From Endomychus coccineus (taxonomy: Eukaryota; Arthropoda; Insecta; Coleoptera; Endomychidae): a stretch of DNA of 64,000 nt. Within the stretch, counting starts at the first letter, position 1. Each line of letters begins with the position of its first letter. Below are positions 53,070 to 64,000 of this stretch, in pieces. The stretch is from NCBI GenBank assembly GCA_958510875.1, contig OY294067.1, positions 194,625,322 through 194,689,321 of the forward strand, in the 5' to 3' direction. A program made the position numbers and the translations under genes. The notes below the pieces were generated by a model. That model was not told where the DNA came from. It made no database searches and saw only the letters and a list, made by a program, of their open reading frames with translations.

Positions 53070-55185
53070 TGAAAATTTTCTAAATTATTATATCTTGAAC
53101 ACGATATACCAGACAGACCTAGCGACGGTAATATGAGTCATCTTTCCTGTATCATTGGCCGGTAGAAATGACTCCATGCTTAACATACGTAGCAAAGTAC
53201 GCGGTCAACGGTACTTGCTTTTTCCTGAGTCAGGGAAAGTCCACGTGGACTTGAGTAGACCCGTCACTTATAATTCTTTCGCCTAGTCAGATTCCTATTG
53301 GCTGCTTGTATAAATTATGGGTGGGCCATGCTCCCGGTATTCTAAGTTGAACATATTTTCTAAGTTTGCGCGTGGGGTGGCCCCCGCTTCAATGAGTTCA
53401 TAAAAACTAATTACTTTGAGGAAAAAAGATAGTTCTCAACCACCTACTGATAGTTCTCATACACCTAGTTGTTCGGGTAAGTCCAGCATGCTATATGTCC
53501 ACAGGGTCCATTGTTGCATTAATACAAGTCATTTATTTTATTTAGATTTTAAACTAAAAATAATGGAGATATTCTTAATTTCTTTTTATTGTTGTTGAGA
53601 TCTTGTCTCTATAAAGTGATGAAGTAGTTTTCCAGTCAAGTAATGTATAATTTTAATCCAGGTTAATTTTTGCTCCAAAGATCATATTTTTTCTGAAATC
53701 AATTATCATCCTGTTTGTCAAGATTTAAGCAAACTAAATTCCAGAAATTTATAGAGTATAAAATAAATTATCAATTTGTATTCATAGGAGTAAAACATAG
53801 AAATTATTTAAATTCAACCTACGTTCAATTTTGATTGCAATATTGTAAAAGAAAGGAACCCGGAGCTGTAGGTAGCTCGCGTAGGGTAGTTTGGAGCATT
53901 GAATTGGCTCATAGTTAGAACTCAGTTGTATAACAAATTAAGCGTAGAATTTTGTGCAACAAGGAGTGTTCCCTGAGACTAAAGCAAAGCTGGACTTGTA
54001 CGCGTCTTCCGCGTCACGCGTAAAGTGTTCCCTCATTTGAAAAATCATTTTGTGACAACTTTCTATCATACTAAATTTAATCCGATGTAGAAATCGAGTG
54101 TTTAAATTCTTTGTGCGTTATTTCTACAAGGGGTTCGAAATGAAATGGTGTTATTAGACCAACAGGGTAAGTGCATTTTGATTGCCAAAGAACAACTGTT
54201 ATATTGACTACAACCTCGGAATCGACGATATAATATAAGGTGGTTATAATATATTTTTATCCTGCCATTCAGGCTAAGTAGTGATCAATTGTAATTCTGC
54301 TTATCGGAGATTACTTAGGGGAGATAATAGAGTATCATGTTGTTAGGCTTATCCCAGCTTACCAGAAAGTGAGGAATCCTTTAATTTTGAACATCATTTA
54401 TCAATCATCGGCGTAATCGAGCGCGAAACTGATCACTGTTCGGGGTTGTGCTAATTAGTCCTTCATTTATTTCAACTCTCTAAAGAGAACATGCACAAGA
54501 ACTCGCTCGCTGGCGAAGGGGGTAGTACTAGCGACATTGTAAATTTCTCAGGTCCCCACTTGGGGTCAACCTGAACTTGACATATTTTTAAATCTATGCT
54601 ATCATTCCTATAACCAAATTTTGGATTAATTTTATAAGCGTTCGTTGTTGGTTAATGTATCATTTTTTTTTTGTCAATTTTGTTTTATTCAATATACATT
54701 TATTATTCAATTTGATTTACGAGTTTAACTGGAAATCCCTAATCACCTCTCAGCGAATACGACCTTCAGAATTTACGCTTGAATAGATATAAAGATATAA
54801 GTATAGGTAATTGTACGAGCCGGTCCCTTGGAAGGGATCGCGGCCTCATAGTTGAAAACAGCTTCTATGTGGGCTGAAATATAGGCCTGGTGGTGGCAGC
54901 TTTAAAAGAACCTTAAGGGTACACGGATCAACTAAGATCTTCGATACCCGAGCAGGTTCCGACAAACAAATCTTAATTCACATAACACGTCGATGAGGTA
55001 TTAACGCTACCTGAAATATTACCCAGCCGACTGTTACAAGTTCAAGTGTTACAAGCAGTGAGATAGGATTTCGAACCTATTCACTTATTTGGGAAATATT
55101 AAATCTAGAGCAATCTGGAGTGAGATCTATTATTACAAAAACACAACGCTCGGCTGAACGTTACAGTCGATTCTTACTGCCTTGA
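53070..55185. other. ~2.1 kb of unrecognised DNA splitting the Gypsy gag
   Basis: Lies between gag sequence at 55186-55930 and the gag zinc knuckles at 53067, which should be continuous, so it is probably an insertion. No frame over 60 codons makes sense. Mixed base composition, with a GC-richer stretch (54490-55030). A solo LTR or non-autonomous element is possible. I did not find terminal repeats or a target duplication. Confidence 0.4.
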
Positions 55186-55930
55186 AGGGTCTCTTGTGGC
55201 TTTTCCTATTTTTTTGATTCCTGACTTCAATCCGGTTACTACTCTGGAAGTTTCCTGTGCTAACTTCGTTTACTGCGTGTCCGTATTTGATACCGATGGA
55301 AGTTTTGTTAGTTCGCGACTGTCAATTTTTGAAGCTTCTAGCGAAATTGCTTTTGTCACAATTCCTTGAATTCGATGAGTTCAGATTGAAAGAATTGTTC
55401 CTCAATCCAGCTATCTTTAATCCCACGAATGAATTGTGTACCCAGGAAAATAGGTCAGCTCCTGAAATTTTCCCACATTCACACTCCATCTTGAATTCAC
55501 ACTCTTCTAAGTTGCTTCGTAGTGCTGCTGTGTATTCTGCGATAGTTTGAGTCTCTTTTTGATATGTTGATAAGAAGTTGTGTTGAGTTACACTGTTTCG
55601 CGGAGCTAAATGCTTCTCCAGTTGATTGATGAGCTCATCGTACTCAAGTTCTGCTCTCTATTTTAGAGCTACTTAAGCTGCCAACATGTTATAATTTGAT
55701 GCTCCGATTGAGTAAAGTAATATTTGAGCGCTCCTCTTTATCTTTATCCAGCTCCTTCATTTTGATATAATTTTCGAACTGCTGTCTATAGTATTTGAAG
55801 CACTCCTTCTTGGAATCGAAATTCCCCTTAATTCTTTATCTCCTTCCGTTGTTTGACATGCATGTATTAAAAGTTCTTCTTCAAAATGTTCTACCTCGTC
55901 GCCAAATTTTAGTAGTAAATCATAACACTA
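55186..55930 (-). pseudogene. Gag N-terminal part of the decayed Gypsy
   Basis: On the minus strand, across frames, IAEYTAALRSNLEECEFK then FIRGIKDSWIEEQFFQSEL and ISLEASKIDSRELTKL: the Gypsy gag pattern (E.V..Y...LR.L...CEF ... F..G... I...L L... L..A...A...E). It belongs to the element at 49994-53067 by strand, order and distance. Confidence 0.6.
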
Positions 55931-56455
55931 ACAGGTTTTTATTACAAAATTGGAACTAATTAAATAAAATGGCAATTCAAGCTTATTTTCATGACAAACA
56001 AGTTTTTGATTGACAACTATATTTTTATATCCAAAGCAATCTGAGATATAGCACAATGTATCAAAAAAAAAACTTTGAATCAATTAATTATGAAACTAAT
56101 AAAATCGACAAGCGTCTTCCTTCCTGAGCCCAATGTCATTATGTTCCATAGAATAATAATATCGAACTCTATCAAAATTATCGGAGCCACAACACCATTG
56201 GTACACATGTTTGGCATGGCGAATCCATCCAGTAGATAAATGAATTCAGATTGACTCTAGAAGAAATAACTTCAGAATAAATTATATATCAGTGGCACGA
56301 ATAACGATACATCCGATGCTCCATCAAGGATTCGAATTGAATCTACAGAATTGAAAACAATATGTAGTAAGACGTCAGGCAAAGTTTTCGCGATAACGAA
56401 ATCACAGAAAATACAAAGGGAAAAAAAAGCAGTTTAATATAATAGAGATCTGGAT
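55931..56455. other. No recognised gene
   Basis: AT-rich. It contains a short stretch (attatgaaactaataaaatc, near 56090) similar to one near 5536, evidence of a dispersed repeat shared by both ends of the window. Confidence 0.4.
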
Positions 56456-57268
56456 CTGTATCTGCTTCACAAGAAAATGTAGGTATTCGCATATAGTTTT
56501 ATGTCACGGAACTCATTTTTTATTCATTTTTTTCCCGGCCTATATTGGCCATTTTATTTTCGGTATTTATATCCCCAAAACTTGTGTAAAATTAATCAAT
56601 TCGAATATTGTGAGGCTCAGAAGTTGATAGCGCTTTAGGCCCCGGGATTTCGAAATTAGAAGGTTCAAATTGTATAAAAACACAATTGCATGAACGCTAA
56701 GCGTCCTAGCTACGAACGAAATCATTTTGACGTTTCCCTCGAGAAGCTCGCTACGCGTCAGATAGAGTTTATACCCGGTCTTGTTATGTTGGGGCCGTTT
56801 CGTGCCCCTTGCGGGCGGCCCCAGTTGTAATAAAGTATTTTCGGCTGTGGGCCGCTAGCTTTCACCCGCTTCGGGTATATTTTAGTAGCTGGAAAAGTCC
56901 CTTTGTTACGTCGCCCGTTAGACATGCGTAGGTGAGACTTGAAAGTACCTGTTTCTATTTTAATTAAAGTTTCCTATTTAATGGACATTTATCGAAAAAA
57001 GAAGGGCTGTCGGGCACGGTCCGATACCTTATCTACTACATGGAGCGAAAACGGCACGCGAGAAGTCGTTGTAAAGCCGTATTCGGTACAACCAGTTTGC
57101 ACTTTTCTAACTCGCCAGCTACGCGCTCCCCACGTGAACGTCATTCGATTTATCTCAAATTAACCAAAATAGCCAATATAGACTGAAAAAAAAATGATTA
57201 AAAAATGAGTTCCATGACATAAAACTATATGCGAATACCTACATTTTCTCGCAAAGCAGATCCCTATA
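56456..57268. repeat. MITE-like element with ~110-bp terminal inverted repeats
   Basis: Left end gaaaatgtaggtattcgcat, then atagttttatgtcacggaac and tcattttttattcatttttt, pairs with the complementary sequence at about 57165-57265. The interior is notably GC-richer (a gggccgtttcgtgccccttg hairpin-like stretch near 56800) and non-coding. Target duplication not resolved. Confidence 0.75.
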
Positions 57269-57581
57269 GGATGTAAATGACATGAGATATCTCAATTTGA
57301 AAAATAAAAATTGACTTAAATTTGAATTTCTGGAAAACTGTTCAAAAATTTCCACTTGAAATTTGAATGGTAGTTTTGAGACCGTAACACCTATCTTCAG
57401 TCCGAATTTCAACTAAATCGGTTGAAAAATGATCGAGTTAGCCGTTACGCAAGATTCCTTGCATATATTTATATATATATATATATAACTTAAGAGATAT
57501 AGAATTAAATTTTCTGAATTATGAAGATAACTTAGATAATTTAACATAGGATTATAAAGATGAATAAACGTAAAAGATTGA

Positions 57582-57658
57582 ACCATAGGCGGGATTCGAA
57601 CCCACATTTCTGGATTTCTAGTCCAGGGTATTTACCAATTACACCACTTCGATCCTAT
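57582..57658 (-). tRNA. tRNA-like sequence, copy 1 (AGA anticodon context)
   Basis: The minus strand has an A-box-like TGGTGTAATTGG, an anticodon arm CTGGACTAGAAATCCAG (7-nt loop CTAGAAA, anticodon AGA as in Ser) and a perfect B box GGTTCGAATCC in a T arm. There is no long variable arm, as a true tRNA-Ser would need, and the acceptor stem pairs poorly. So this is a tRNA-derived sequence with a pol III promoter rather than a certain working tRNA. Confidence 0.45.
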
Positions 57659-58054
57659 TAGATTTTTATATTTTTGTAAATATAAACCTCTGAAAGGATA
57701 GTAGATCATTGATGAACACAATGCGATTCGATGCCCTACCATAGATCAACTATTCACGCACATTCATCTAAAGTTCAGTCGTTTTTTGAAGTAAGGATTG
57801 TAGGTTAGTACTGCTATGGTTGGCAGTTACTTGACAGTTCTTATTCAAATGACAGCATCCTGGTTCTTATATATTTCAATAGAACTGACTGAGAATTGTT
57901 CTGGTTAATTATAAACAAGTTTAAAGTTTCTTTGCCTAATTGGCCACTATCGTGTATGTAACTTAAGAGATATAGAATTAAATTTTCTGAATTATGAAGA
58001 TAACTTAGATAATTTAACATAGGATTATAAAGATGAATAAACGTAAAAGATTGA

Positions 58055-58131
58055 ACCATAGGCGGGATTCGAACCCACATTTCTGGATTTCTAGTCCAGG
58101 GTATTTACCAATTACACCACTTCGATCCTAT
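58055..58131 (-). tRNA. tRNA-like sequence, copy 2
   Basis: Identical to copy 1 over its length; see there for the arms and doubts. Confidence 0.45.
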
Positions 58132-58520
58132 TAGATTTTTATATTTTTGTAAATATAAACCTCTGAAAGGATAGTAGATCATTGATGAACACAATGCGAT
58201 TCGATGCCCTACCATAGATCAACTATTCACGCACATTCATCTAAAGTTCAGTCGTTTTTTGAAGTAAGGATTGTAGGTTAGTACTGCTATGGTTACTTGA
58301 CAGTTCTTATTCAAATGACAGCATCCTGGTTCTTATATATTTCAATAGAACTGACTGAGAATTGTTCTGGTTAATTATAAACAAGTTTAAAGTTTCTTTG
58401 CCTAATTGGCCACTATCGTGTATGTAACTTAAGAGATATAGAATTAAATTTTCTGAATTATGAAGATAACTTAGATAATTTAACATAGGATTATAAAGAT
58501 GAATAAACGTAAAAGATTGA

Positions 58521-58597
58521 ACCATAGGCGGGATTCGAACCCACATTTCTGGATTTCTAGTCCAGGGTATTTACCAATTACACCACTTCGATCCTAT
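58521..58597 (-). tRNA. tRNA-like sequence, copy 3
   Basis: Identical to copies 1 and 2. A fourth copy is truncated at 59001 after the first ~10 bases of its 3' end. Confidence 0.45.
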
Positions 58598-59001
58598 TAG
58601 ATTTTTATATTTTTGTAAATATAAACCTCTGAAAGGATAGTAGATCATTGATGAACACAATGCGATTCGATGCCCTACCATAGATCAACTATTCACGCAC
58701 ATTCATCTAAAGTTCAGTCGTTTTTTGAAGTAAGGATTGTAGGTTAGTACTGCTATGGTTGGCAGTTACTTGACAGTTCTTATTCAAATGACAGCATCCT
58801 GGTTCTTATATATTTCAATAGAACTGACTGGGAATTGTTCTGGTTAATTATAAACAAGTTTAAAGTTTCTTTGCCTAATTGGCCACTATCGTGTATGTAA
58901 CTTAAGAGATATAGAATTAAATTTTCTGAATTATGAAGATAACTTAGATAATTTAACATAGGATTATAAAGATGAATAAACGTAAAAGATTGAACCATAG
59001 G

Positions 59002-60311
59002 CGTTCTCAAGTTATACCGAAAAAACAAAATTATTTTTGCAACTTTGAAGCCCTCTACCAGCTAAACAAAACACTTGAGGCAAAAGTAAAAAGGCTCATC
59101 AACTTTTTTTCGAATCAAAGAATCTTCGGTTTTATTTTAGCCACGCAGTTCGAGGACACCCTGTATACATAACAACGGTAAGAATGTACCTATATAAACG
59201 TAATTGACTCGAGGTTATGCAAACATATACATTCTAGCTATGAAGATAAACAATAAAATGAAGGTCTCTTTAATTATGTCTAATAATTAGATTTAGGGGA
59301 ATGAAGAATATGCATGTAATTCATATACCACACCTCCAATCGGTGGGGAACAATGTCAATTGTCAGATTTACTTTTTTTTCTCTTGAGCAATCACCTTAT
59401 TTTTACCTTACAAAAAAATTCTCTATTCCTACGTATCACTCATAATATATTTGTTTGTACGCAAAACATCAGAATGGAACCCATTCGGTCTATGAATCAC
59501 TATACTTTGCTACCTGAATTCGCAAATAAGCGCCTAGGTCGTTCTGAGAGTTTTCGAGATTTCCTGGTGGTAAGCTCTTGAAGTCAGCTGTCTGATCCCT
59601 AATAAGTTACAGGATTGTTTGGAAACTAAATTTGTCAGAGCCCATCCAATACTTGCGAATGCATTTGTCACAAAGTTCTTGTTAGAAGTTTCCAAACAAT
59701 CCTGTAACTTATTAGGGATCAGACAGCTGACTTCAAGAGCTTACCACCAGGAAATCTCGAAAACTCTCAGAACGACCTAGGCGCTTATTTGCGAATTCAG
59801 GTAGCAAAGTATAGTGATTCATAGACCGAATGGGTTCCATTCTGATGTTTTGCGTACAAACAAATATATTATGAGTGATACGTAGGAATAGAGAATTTTT
59901 TTGTAAGGTAAAAATAAGGTGATTGCTCAAGAGAAAAAAAAGTAGATCTGACAATTGACATTGTTCCCCACCGATTGGAGGTGTGGTATATGAATTACAT
60001 GCATATTCTTCATTCCCCTAAATCTAATTATTAGACATAATTAAAGAGACCTTCATTTTATTGTTTATCTTCATAGCTAGAATGTATATGTTTGCATAAC
60101 CTCGAGTCAATTACGTTTATATAGGTACATTCTTACCGTTGTTATGTATACAGGGTGTCCTCGAACTGCGTGGCTAAAATAAAACTGAAGATTCTTTGAT
60201 TCGAAAAAAAGTTGATGAGCCTTTTTACTTTTGCCTCAAGTGTTTTGTTTAGCTGGTAGAGGGCTTCAAAGTTGCAAAAATAATTTTGTTTTTTCGGTAT
60301 AACTTGAGAAC
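59002..60311. repeat. Nearly perfect palindrome, arms 626 bp, loop ~59 bp
   Basis: 59002-59627 is almost exactly the complement of 59687-60311; identical 73-codon frames occur on opposite strands (59360, 59954). The outer ~165 bp of each arm is the terminal sequence of the mariner-like element (ccacgcagttcgaggacacc). The inner part is flanking DNA. The right arm's outer end lies inside the element's left terminal repeat. Confidence 0.92.
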
Positions 60312-60717
60312 GTGATGGAGGACTTTTACAATATTTGGCAGGTGAGTTACTGTCAATAATAGCCGTTTTTGAGAGCGGAGCATAGAGCCTTAGAGACCAT
60401 AGAAATGGCTCAAACTTGAGGATGTAACGGGAAAAGTGTCCAGAACTTTTCTGTGGTCGATGTAATTCACTTTATATTTTTTATGTAGATAGCTTATCTA
60501 ATTTGAAAACTTTTTATACTCTTAGAAAATTTTGATAAAATCAACGGATTAGCTTGAAAAAATTAATTTTCGAGTCTCTGCAATTTTGGCTTACTAATTT
60601 TACTTGATTAAAATACCTTAGTTGCCTTTTCTTTTCTAATGTCATTTTGGCATTTGGAGAATTTATTCTCAAAACTGTCAGTTTTTACTTTGCTTTCCGT
60701 AAAAATTTTATAAAATT

Positions 60718-61717
60718 ATGGCTCAAAATTCCACTAACACTGAAATGGTTGATATGTTATTGATTTATGGACTTTGTCGTTGCAATGGCCGGAGAAGGGA
60801 AAGATATCCGCATCGCAGAATTCCAAATCGGCAAACCTTCGCGAAACTGGCAAATTTGAAGCAAATCGCAGAGAAACTGGACGCAGACGGACAAGAAGGA
60901 CGTTAGAGCTCGAAGAAGCGATACTGGAAGCGGTTGAAACTGAACCTGGGATAAGCACACTACGTTTGGGACTTCGTATTGGAGCCTCAAAATCATTAGT
61001 TCATAATGTACTGAAAGAAGAACTGTTGTATCCCTATCATATTGAAACAGTTCAAGACTTATTGCCCATGGATCCAGGTCATCGGCTAGATTTCTGTCGG
61101 CTTATTGTCCAAAGACAAAACTCAAACCCCAATTTTTGTAGAAGAATTCTGTTCACGGACGAAGATACTTTCACGAGATGTGGTCTTTTTAACCTCCATA
61201 AAGAACATTTCTATGCTGATGAAAATCCTCATGAAACGGAAGTTACATATTTTCAGAATCAAACTAAAATCAATGTTTGGGTTGGAATTGTGGATAACTT
61301 TATTATTGGCCCTACCGTTATACCCGATCGATTGAACGGGGAGAACTACTTGAACTTTTTGGAACAAAGGCTACTTGAACTGTTGGAAGACTTGCCCTTA
61401 CACATTCGTCGTGGCCTGGTTTATCCATGATGGTGCACCTCCTCATTTCACATTAGCTGTGAGGCGACATTTGAATGCGGAATATCCAGATCGCTAGATA
61501 GGTAGAGGACACGATGCACCAGTGAACTGGCTGGCCCGCTCCCCTGATTTGACACCCTGCGACTTCTTTCTATGGGGCGCTTTGAAGTCGAAAGTTTATG
61601 CAGCTCCAGTAAACACACGAGAGGAATTGTTGCAACGAATTAATCATGAAGCGGATTTATTGAAGAATGATCCTGAAGTACTAGCCAGAGTTCAAACACA
61701 ATTTCTTGAAACGAATT
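60718..61717 (+). pseudogene. DDE transposase (IS630-Tc1-mariner superfamily), frameshifted
   Basis: Start ATG 60718 (MAQNSTNTEMVDMLLIYGLC, then RERYPHRRIPNRQTF), a shift near 60860 into the frame with a helix-turn-helix (GISTLRLGLRIGASKSLVH), then RILFTDEDTFTRCGLFNLH (first Asp) and INVWVGIVDNFIIGP. A second shift near 61420 precedes FIHDGAPPHFTLAV (second Asp), and SPDLTPCDFFLWGALKS holds the third acidic residue, an Asp. A TAG also interrupts near 61496. All catalytic positions survive but the reading frame does not. Confidence 0.85.
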
Positions 61718-61761
61718 AATTTGTGTATTCAGGAAAATGGGCAACATTTCGAACAATTGAT

Positions 61762-62391
61762 GTAGAAGAATTCTGTTCACGGACGAAGATACTTTCACGA
61801 GATGTGGTCTTTTTAACCTCCATAAAGAACATTTCTATGCTGATGAAAATCCTCATGAAACGGAAGTTACATATTTTCAGAATCAAACTAAAATCAATGT
61901 TTGGGTTGGAATTATGGATAACTTTATTATTGGCCCTACCGTTATACCCGATCGATTGAACGGGGAGAACTACTTGAACTTTTTGGAACAAAGGCTACTT
62001 GAACTGTTGGAAGACTTGCCCTTACACATTCGTCGTGGCCTGGTTTATCCATGATGGTGCACCTCCTCATTTCACATTAGCTGTGAGGCGACATTTGAAT
62101 GCGGAATATCCAGATCGCTGGATAGGTAGAGGACACGATGCACCAGTGAACTGGCTGGCCCGCTCCCCTGATTTGACACCCTGCGACTTCTTTCTATGGG
62201 GCGCTTTGAAGTCGAAAGTTTATGCAGCTCCATTAAACACACGAGAGGAATTGTTGCAACGAATTAATCATGAAGCGGATTTATTGAAGAATGATCCTGA
62301 AGTACTAGCCAGAGTTCAATCCAATTTCTTGAAACGAATTAATTTGTGTATTCAGGAAAATGGGCAACATTTCGAACAATTGATGCCTTAG
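61762..62391 (+). pseudogene. Tandem duplicate of the transposase catalytic region
   Basis: A direct repeat of 61137-61761 (about 625 bp), starting at tagaagaattctgttcacgg and running to the natural transposase end (LKRINLCIQENGQHFEQLMP). The TAG present in the first copy (tcgctaga) is TGG here (tcgctgga), so the stop in copy 1 arose after the duplication or this copy kept the older base. The frameshift at the HIRRG/FIHDG boundary is shared, so it is older. Confidence 0.85.
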
Positions 62392-63106
62392 CGATTTCCC
62401 AAAAAGTTTTGTTGTTTCTTTTAATTTAGCATTTGTTTTTCCTAAATAATCACATCGTTTCCCCATTTCTATTGTTTTTATTATTCGTGTTTTACCGAGA
62501 TATTAACCATTTCAGTGTTAGTGAAATTTTGAGCCATAATTTCATAACATTTTTACGGAAAGCAAAGTAAAAACTGACAGTTTTGAGAATAAATTATCCA
62601 AATGCCAAAATGACATTAGAAAAGCAAAGGCAACTAAGGTATTTTAATCAAGTAAAATTAGTAAGCCAAAATTGCAGAGACTCGAAAATTATTTTTTTCA
62701 AGCTAATCCGTTGAATTTATCAAAATTCTCTAAGAGTAAGAAAAGTTTTCAAATTAGATAAGCTATCTACATAAAAAATATAGAGTGAATTACATTGACC
62801 ACAAAAAAGTTCTGGACACTTTTCACGTTACATCCTCAAGTTTGAGCCATTTCTGTGGTCTCTAAGGCTCTATGCTCCGCTCTCAAAAACGACTATTATT
62901 AACAGTAACTCACCTGCCAAGTATTGTAAAAGTCCTTCATCATGTTCTCAAGTTATACCGAAAAAACAAAATTATTTTTGCAACTTTGAAGCCCTCTACC
63001 GGCTAAACAAGACACTTGAGGCAAAAGTAAAAAGGCTCATCAAATTTTTTTCGAATCAAAGAATCTTCGGTTTTATTTTAGCCACGCAGTTCGAGGACAC
63101 CCTGTA

Positions 63107-64000
63107 TATGTATTGTTATGATTTCATTTCAAATGTAAAACAGAATTGTAAAAATATTGTTTACCGAGAGATTAAAAAATATGAAAGTTAAATAAGGAAA
63201 TGATATGGAATGAAAACGTTATTCAAAAGTTAAATTGTATGATTAAAATAATAAATTAAGGAATGTACAAAGATTAAAACCAAATTGTAAAGTAGTTTAT
63301 AAAATAGTAAAGTAGAATGGGTGTACAGTGAAAGAACGTACAGTGCTACGATGTGAGAAAATCATTACTCGAACGATTTAAGACTATCTACAAATAGATA
63401 TTAACAATAATAGGTTAAGAATTTGTAATAGATATAAGTTAGAATTAAGATTTTAGTTTATACAAGAATGTATACGTTTCATTTAAATTTATATCATTTA
63501 TCAAAGTTAATATTGCAACAACTGTCAAATAATATCTAATTATAAGAATTAATAGGTTATATGAAACATAATCAGATTTAATGACATATCAATTTGTAGG
63601 GAAAAATGCTGGGAATATTAATTCAGATATTAGAAGGAACAATAATTTGAATTATTTAGTAAATTTGCAAAATAATGAATATTTCAAAATACTCAAATGC
63701 TATTGGTGGATTCACAACAAGCGGTAAGAAAATCTACAACAATTAAAGAGTCGGAATAGGGGAGGTTAAAATAAATGACTGAATGTTCTGGAACTATTAC
63801 CTGATTGGCTAAATCACATTCAGGGGAATACTTCTTTGAGGGACCTATAAATAGGAAATTCAAGGAAGGAAATTCAGTTTGCAGCCACATCTAGGCAGAA
63901 GTTGTGCTTCTCCTGCAACTCACAAAATTTTAACATAACCAAAGTTTGCTATCATATCCATGGAGTAAATGTATCCTGCAACTCACAAAATTCAACATAA
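63107..64000. other. AT-rich DNA, no recognised gene
   Basis: No frame with recognisable content; the longest (63693-63890, minus) has no family features. A short direct repeat, cctgcaactcacaaaatt, occurs near 63915 and 63973. Confidence 0.5.

Larger units (their letters stand above)
57487..59001. repeat. Tandem array of ~467-bp units with a tRNA-like core, 3.2 copies
   Basis: Units start at about 57487, 57951, 58417 and 58890 (464, 466 and 473 bp, then a ~110-bp partial). Copies are almost identical, differing mainly by a 7-bp indel (ggcagtt) and single bases. The fourth is cut at 59001, inside the tRNA-like core, by the neighbouring palindrome. An AT dinucleotide run precedes the first unit. 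Confidence 0.9.
60151..63104. mobile_element. IS630-Tc1-mariner-type element with ~604-bp terminal inverted repeats
   Basis: Begins CAGGGTGTCCTCGAACTGCG and ends with its complement, flanked by TA on both sides (60149-60150, 63105-63106). The terminal repeats (60151-60755, 62501-63104) are long and include the first ~12 codons of the transposase. The transposase is frameshifted and partly duplicated, so this copy is not autonomous. Confidence 0.88.

Noticed and set aside
55257..55550. 97-codon plus-strand frame
   Set aside because: It is antisense to Gypsy gag remnants (FIRGIKDSWIEEQ), which are better supported.
57413..58546. Repeated frame starting MWVRIPPMVQSFTFIH
   Set aside because: It reads through the tRNA-like core and flanking repeat on the minus strand; it is a by-product of the 467-bp units.
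59360..59954. Identical 73-codon frames on opposite strands
   Set aside because: These are mirror images produced by the palindrome; no family features.

Overview
The window looks like a piece of an arthropod (probably insect) nuclear genome made almost entirely of nested mobile DNA. No ordinary host gene could be recognised. The evidence is BEL/Pao and Ty3/Gypsy retrotransposon remains, a hAT element, an IS630-Tc1-mariner element, AT-rich spacers, satellite arrays, a GT-AG spliced gene, and decayed bacterial-type genes (lon, ABC transporter) of the kind left by transfer from an endosymbiont. The species cannot be named from this sequence.

Main object: one very large Maverick/Polinton (endogenous adintovirus-like) element at 9404-49987. 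It has inverted termini of about 0.75-0.82 kb that begin AGTAGATG and a perfect 6-bp target duplication (GAAATA) on both sides. It carries a near-complete virion and replication gene set, read from left to right: DIQ-family protein B (+), small membrane protein (+), DIQ-family protein A (-), major capsid (-), a short ORF (-), penton-like (-), Cys-rich unknown (-), phospholipase A2/membrane peptide/adenain-type protease (-), packaging ATPase (+), DUF8207-like (+), fibre-like coiled coil (+), DDE integrase with a chromo-like tail (+), two unknown genes (+), and at the far right protein-primed-type DNA polymerase B (-), a small conserved ORF (-) and a five-exon spliced gene (+). Nearly every core gene has a frameshift or stop, so this is a decayed copy.

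Three later insertions inflate it. A 1.3-kb hAT element (8-bp duplication CACCTAAT) sits in the membrane-protein gene. A young 4.6-kb Gypsy element (208-bp LTRs, 5-bp duplication CTTTC) sits at the start of the capsid gene. Most strikingly, a 15.7-kb element at 26950-42622 is almost wholly inverted repeat, with arms of about 7 kb. It has its own AGTAGAT... termini and its own 6-bp duplication (GACAAA). Its arms carry satellite DNA plus four gene families also present in the outer element (A, B, membrane protein, and the 'KNWIIAG' gene), but no capsid, integrase or polymerase gene. It looks like a non-autonomous Maverick derivative nested in an autonomous one. Removing the three insertions leaves a Maverick of about 19 kb, the usual size.

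Flanks. Left: a 145-bp tandem array with an inverted outer part (1-1945), decayed lon and ABC-transporter genes facing each other (2.6-3.9 kb), a foldback element, and two BEL/Pao fragments (5.65-9.4 kb, minus strand). Right: a decayed Gypsy (50.0-55.9 kb, minus strand) split by about 2.1 kb of unrecognised DNA, a terminal-repeat MITE (56.5-57.3 kb), three-and-a-bit tandem copies of a roughly 467-bp unit each holding a tRNA-like sequence (57.5-59.0 kb), a nearly perfect 626-bp palindrome, and a mariner-like element with long terminal repeats (60151-63104).
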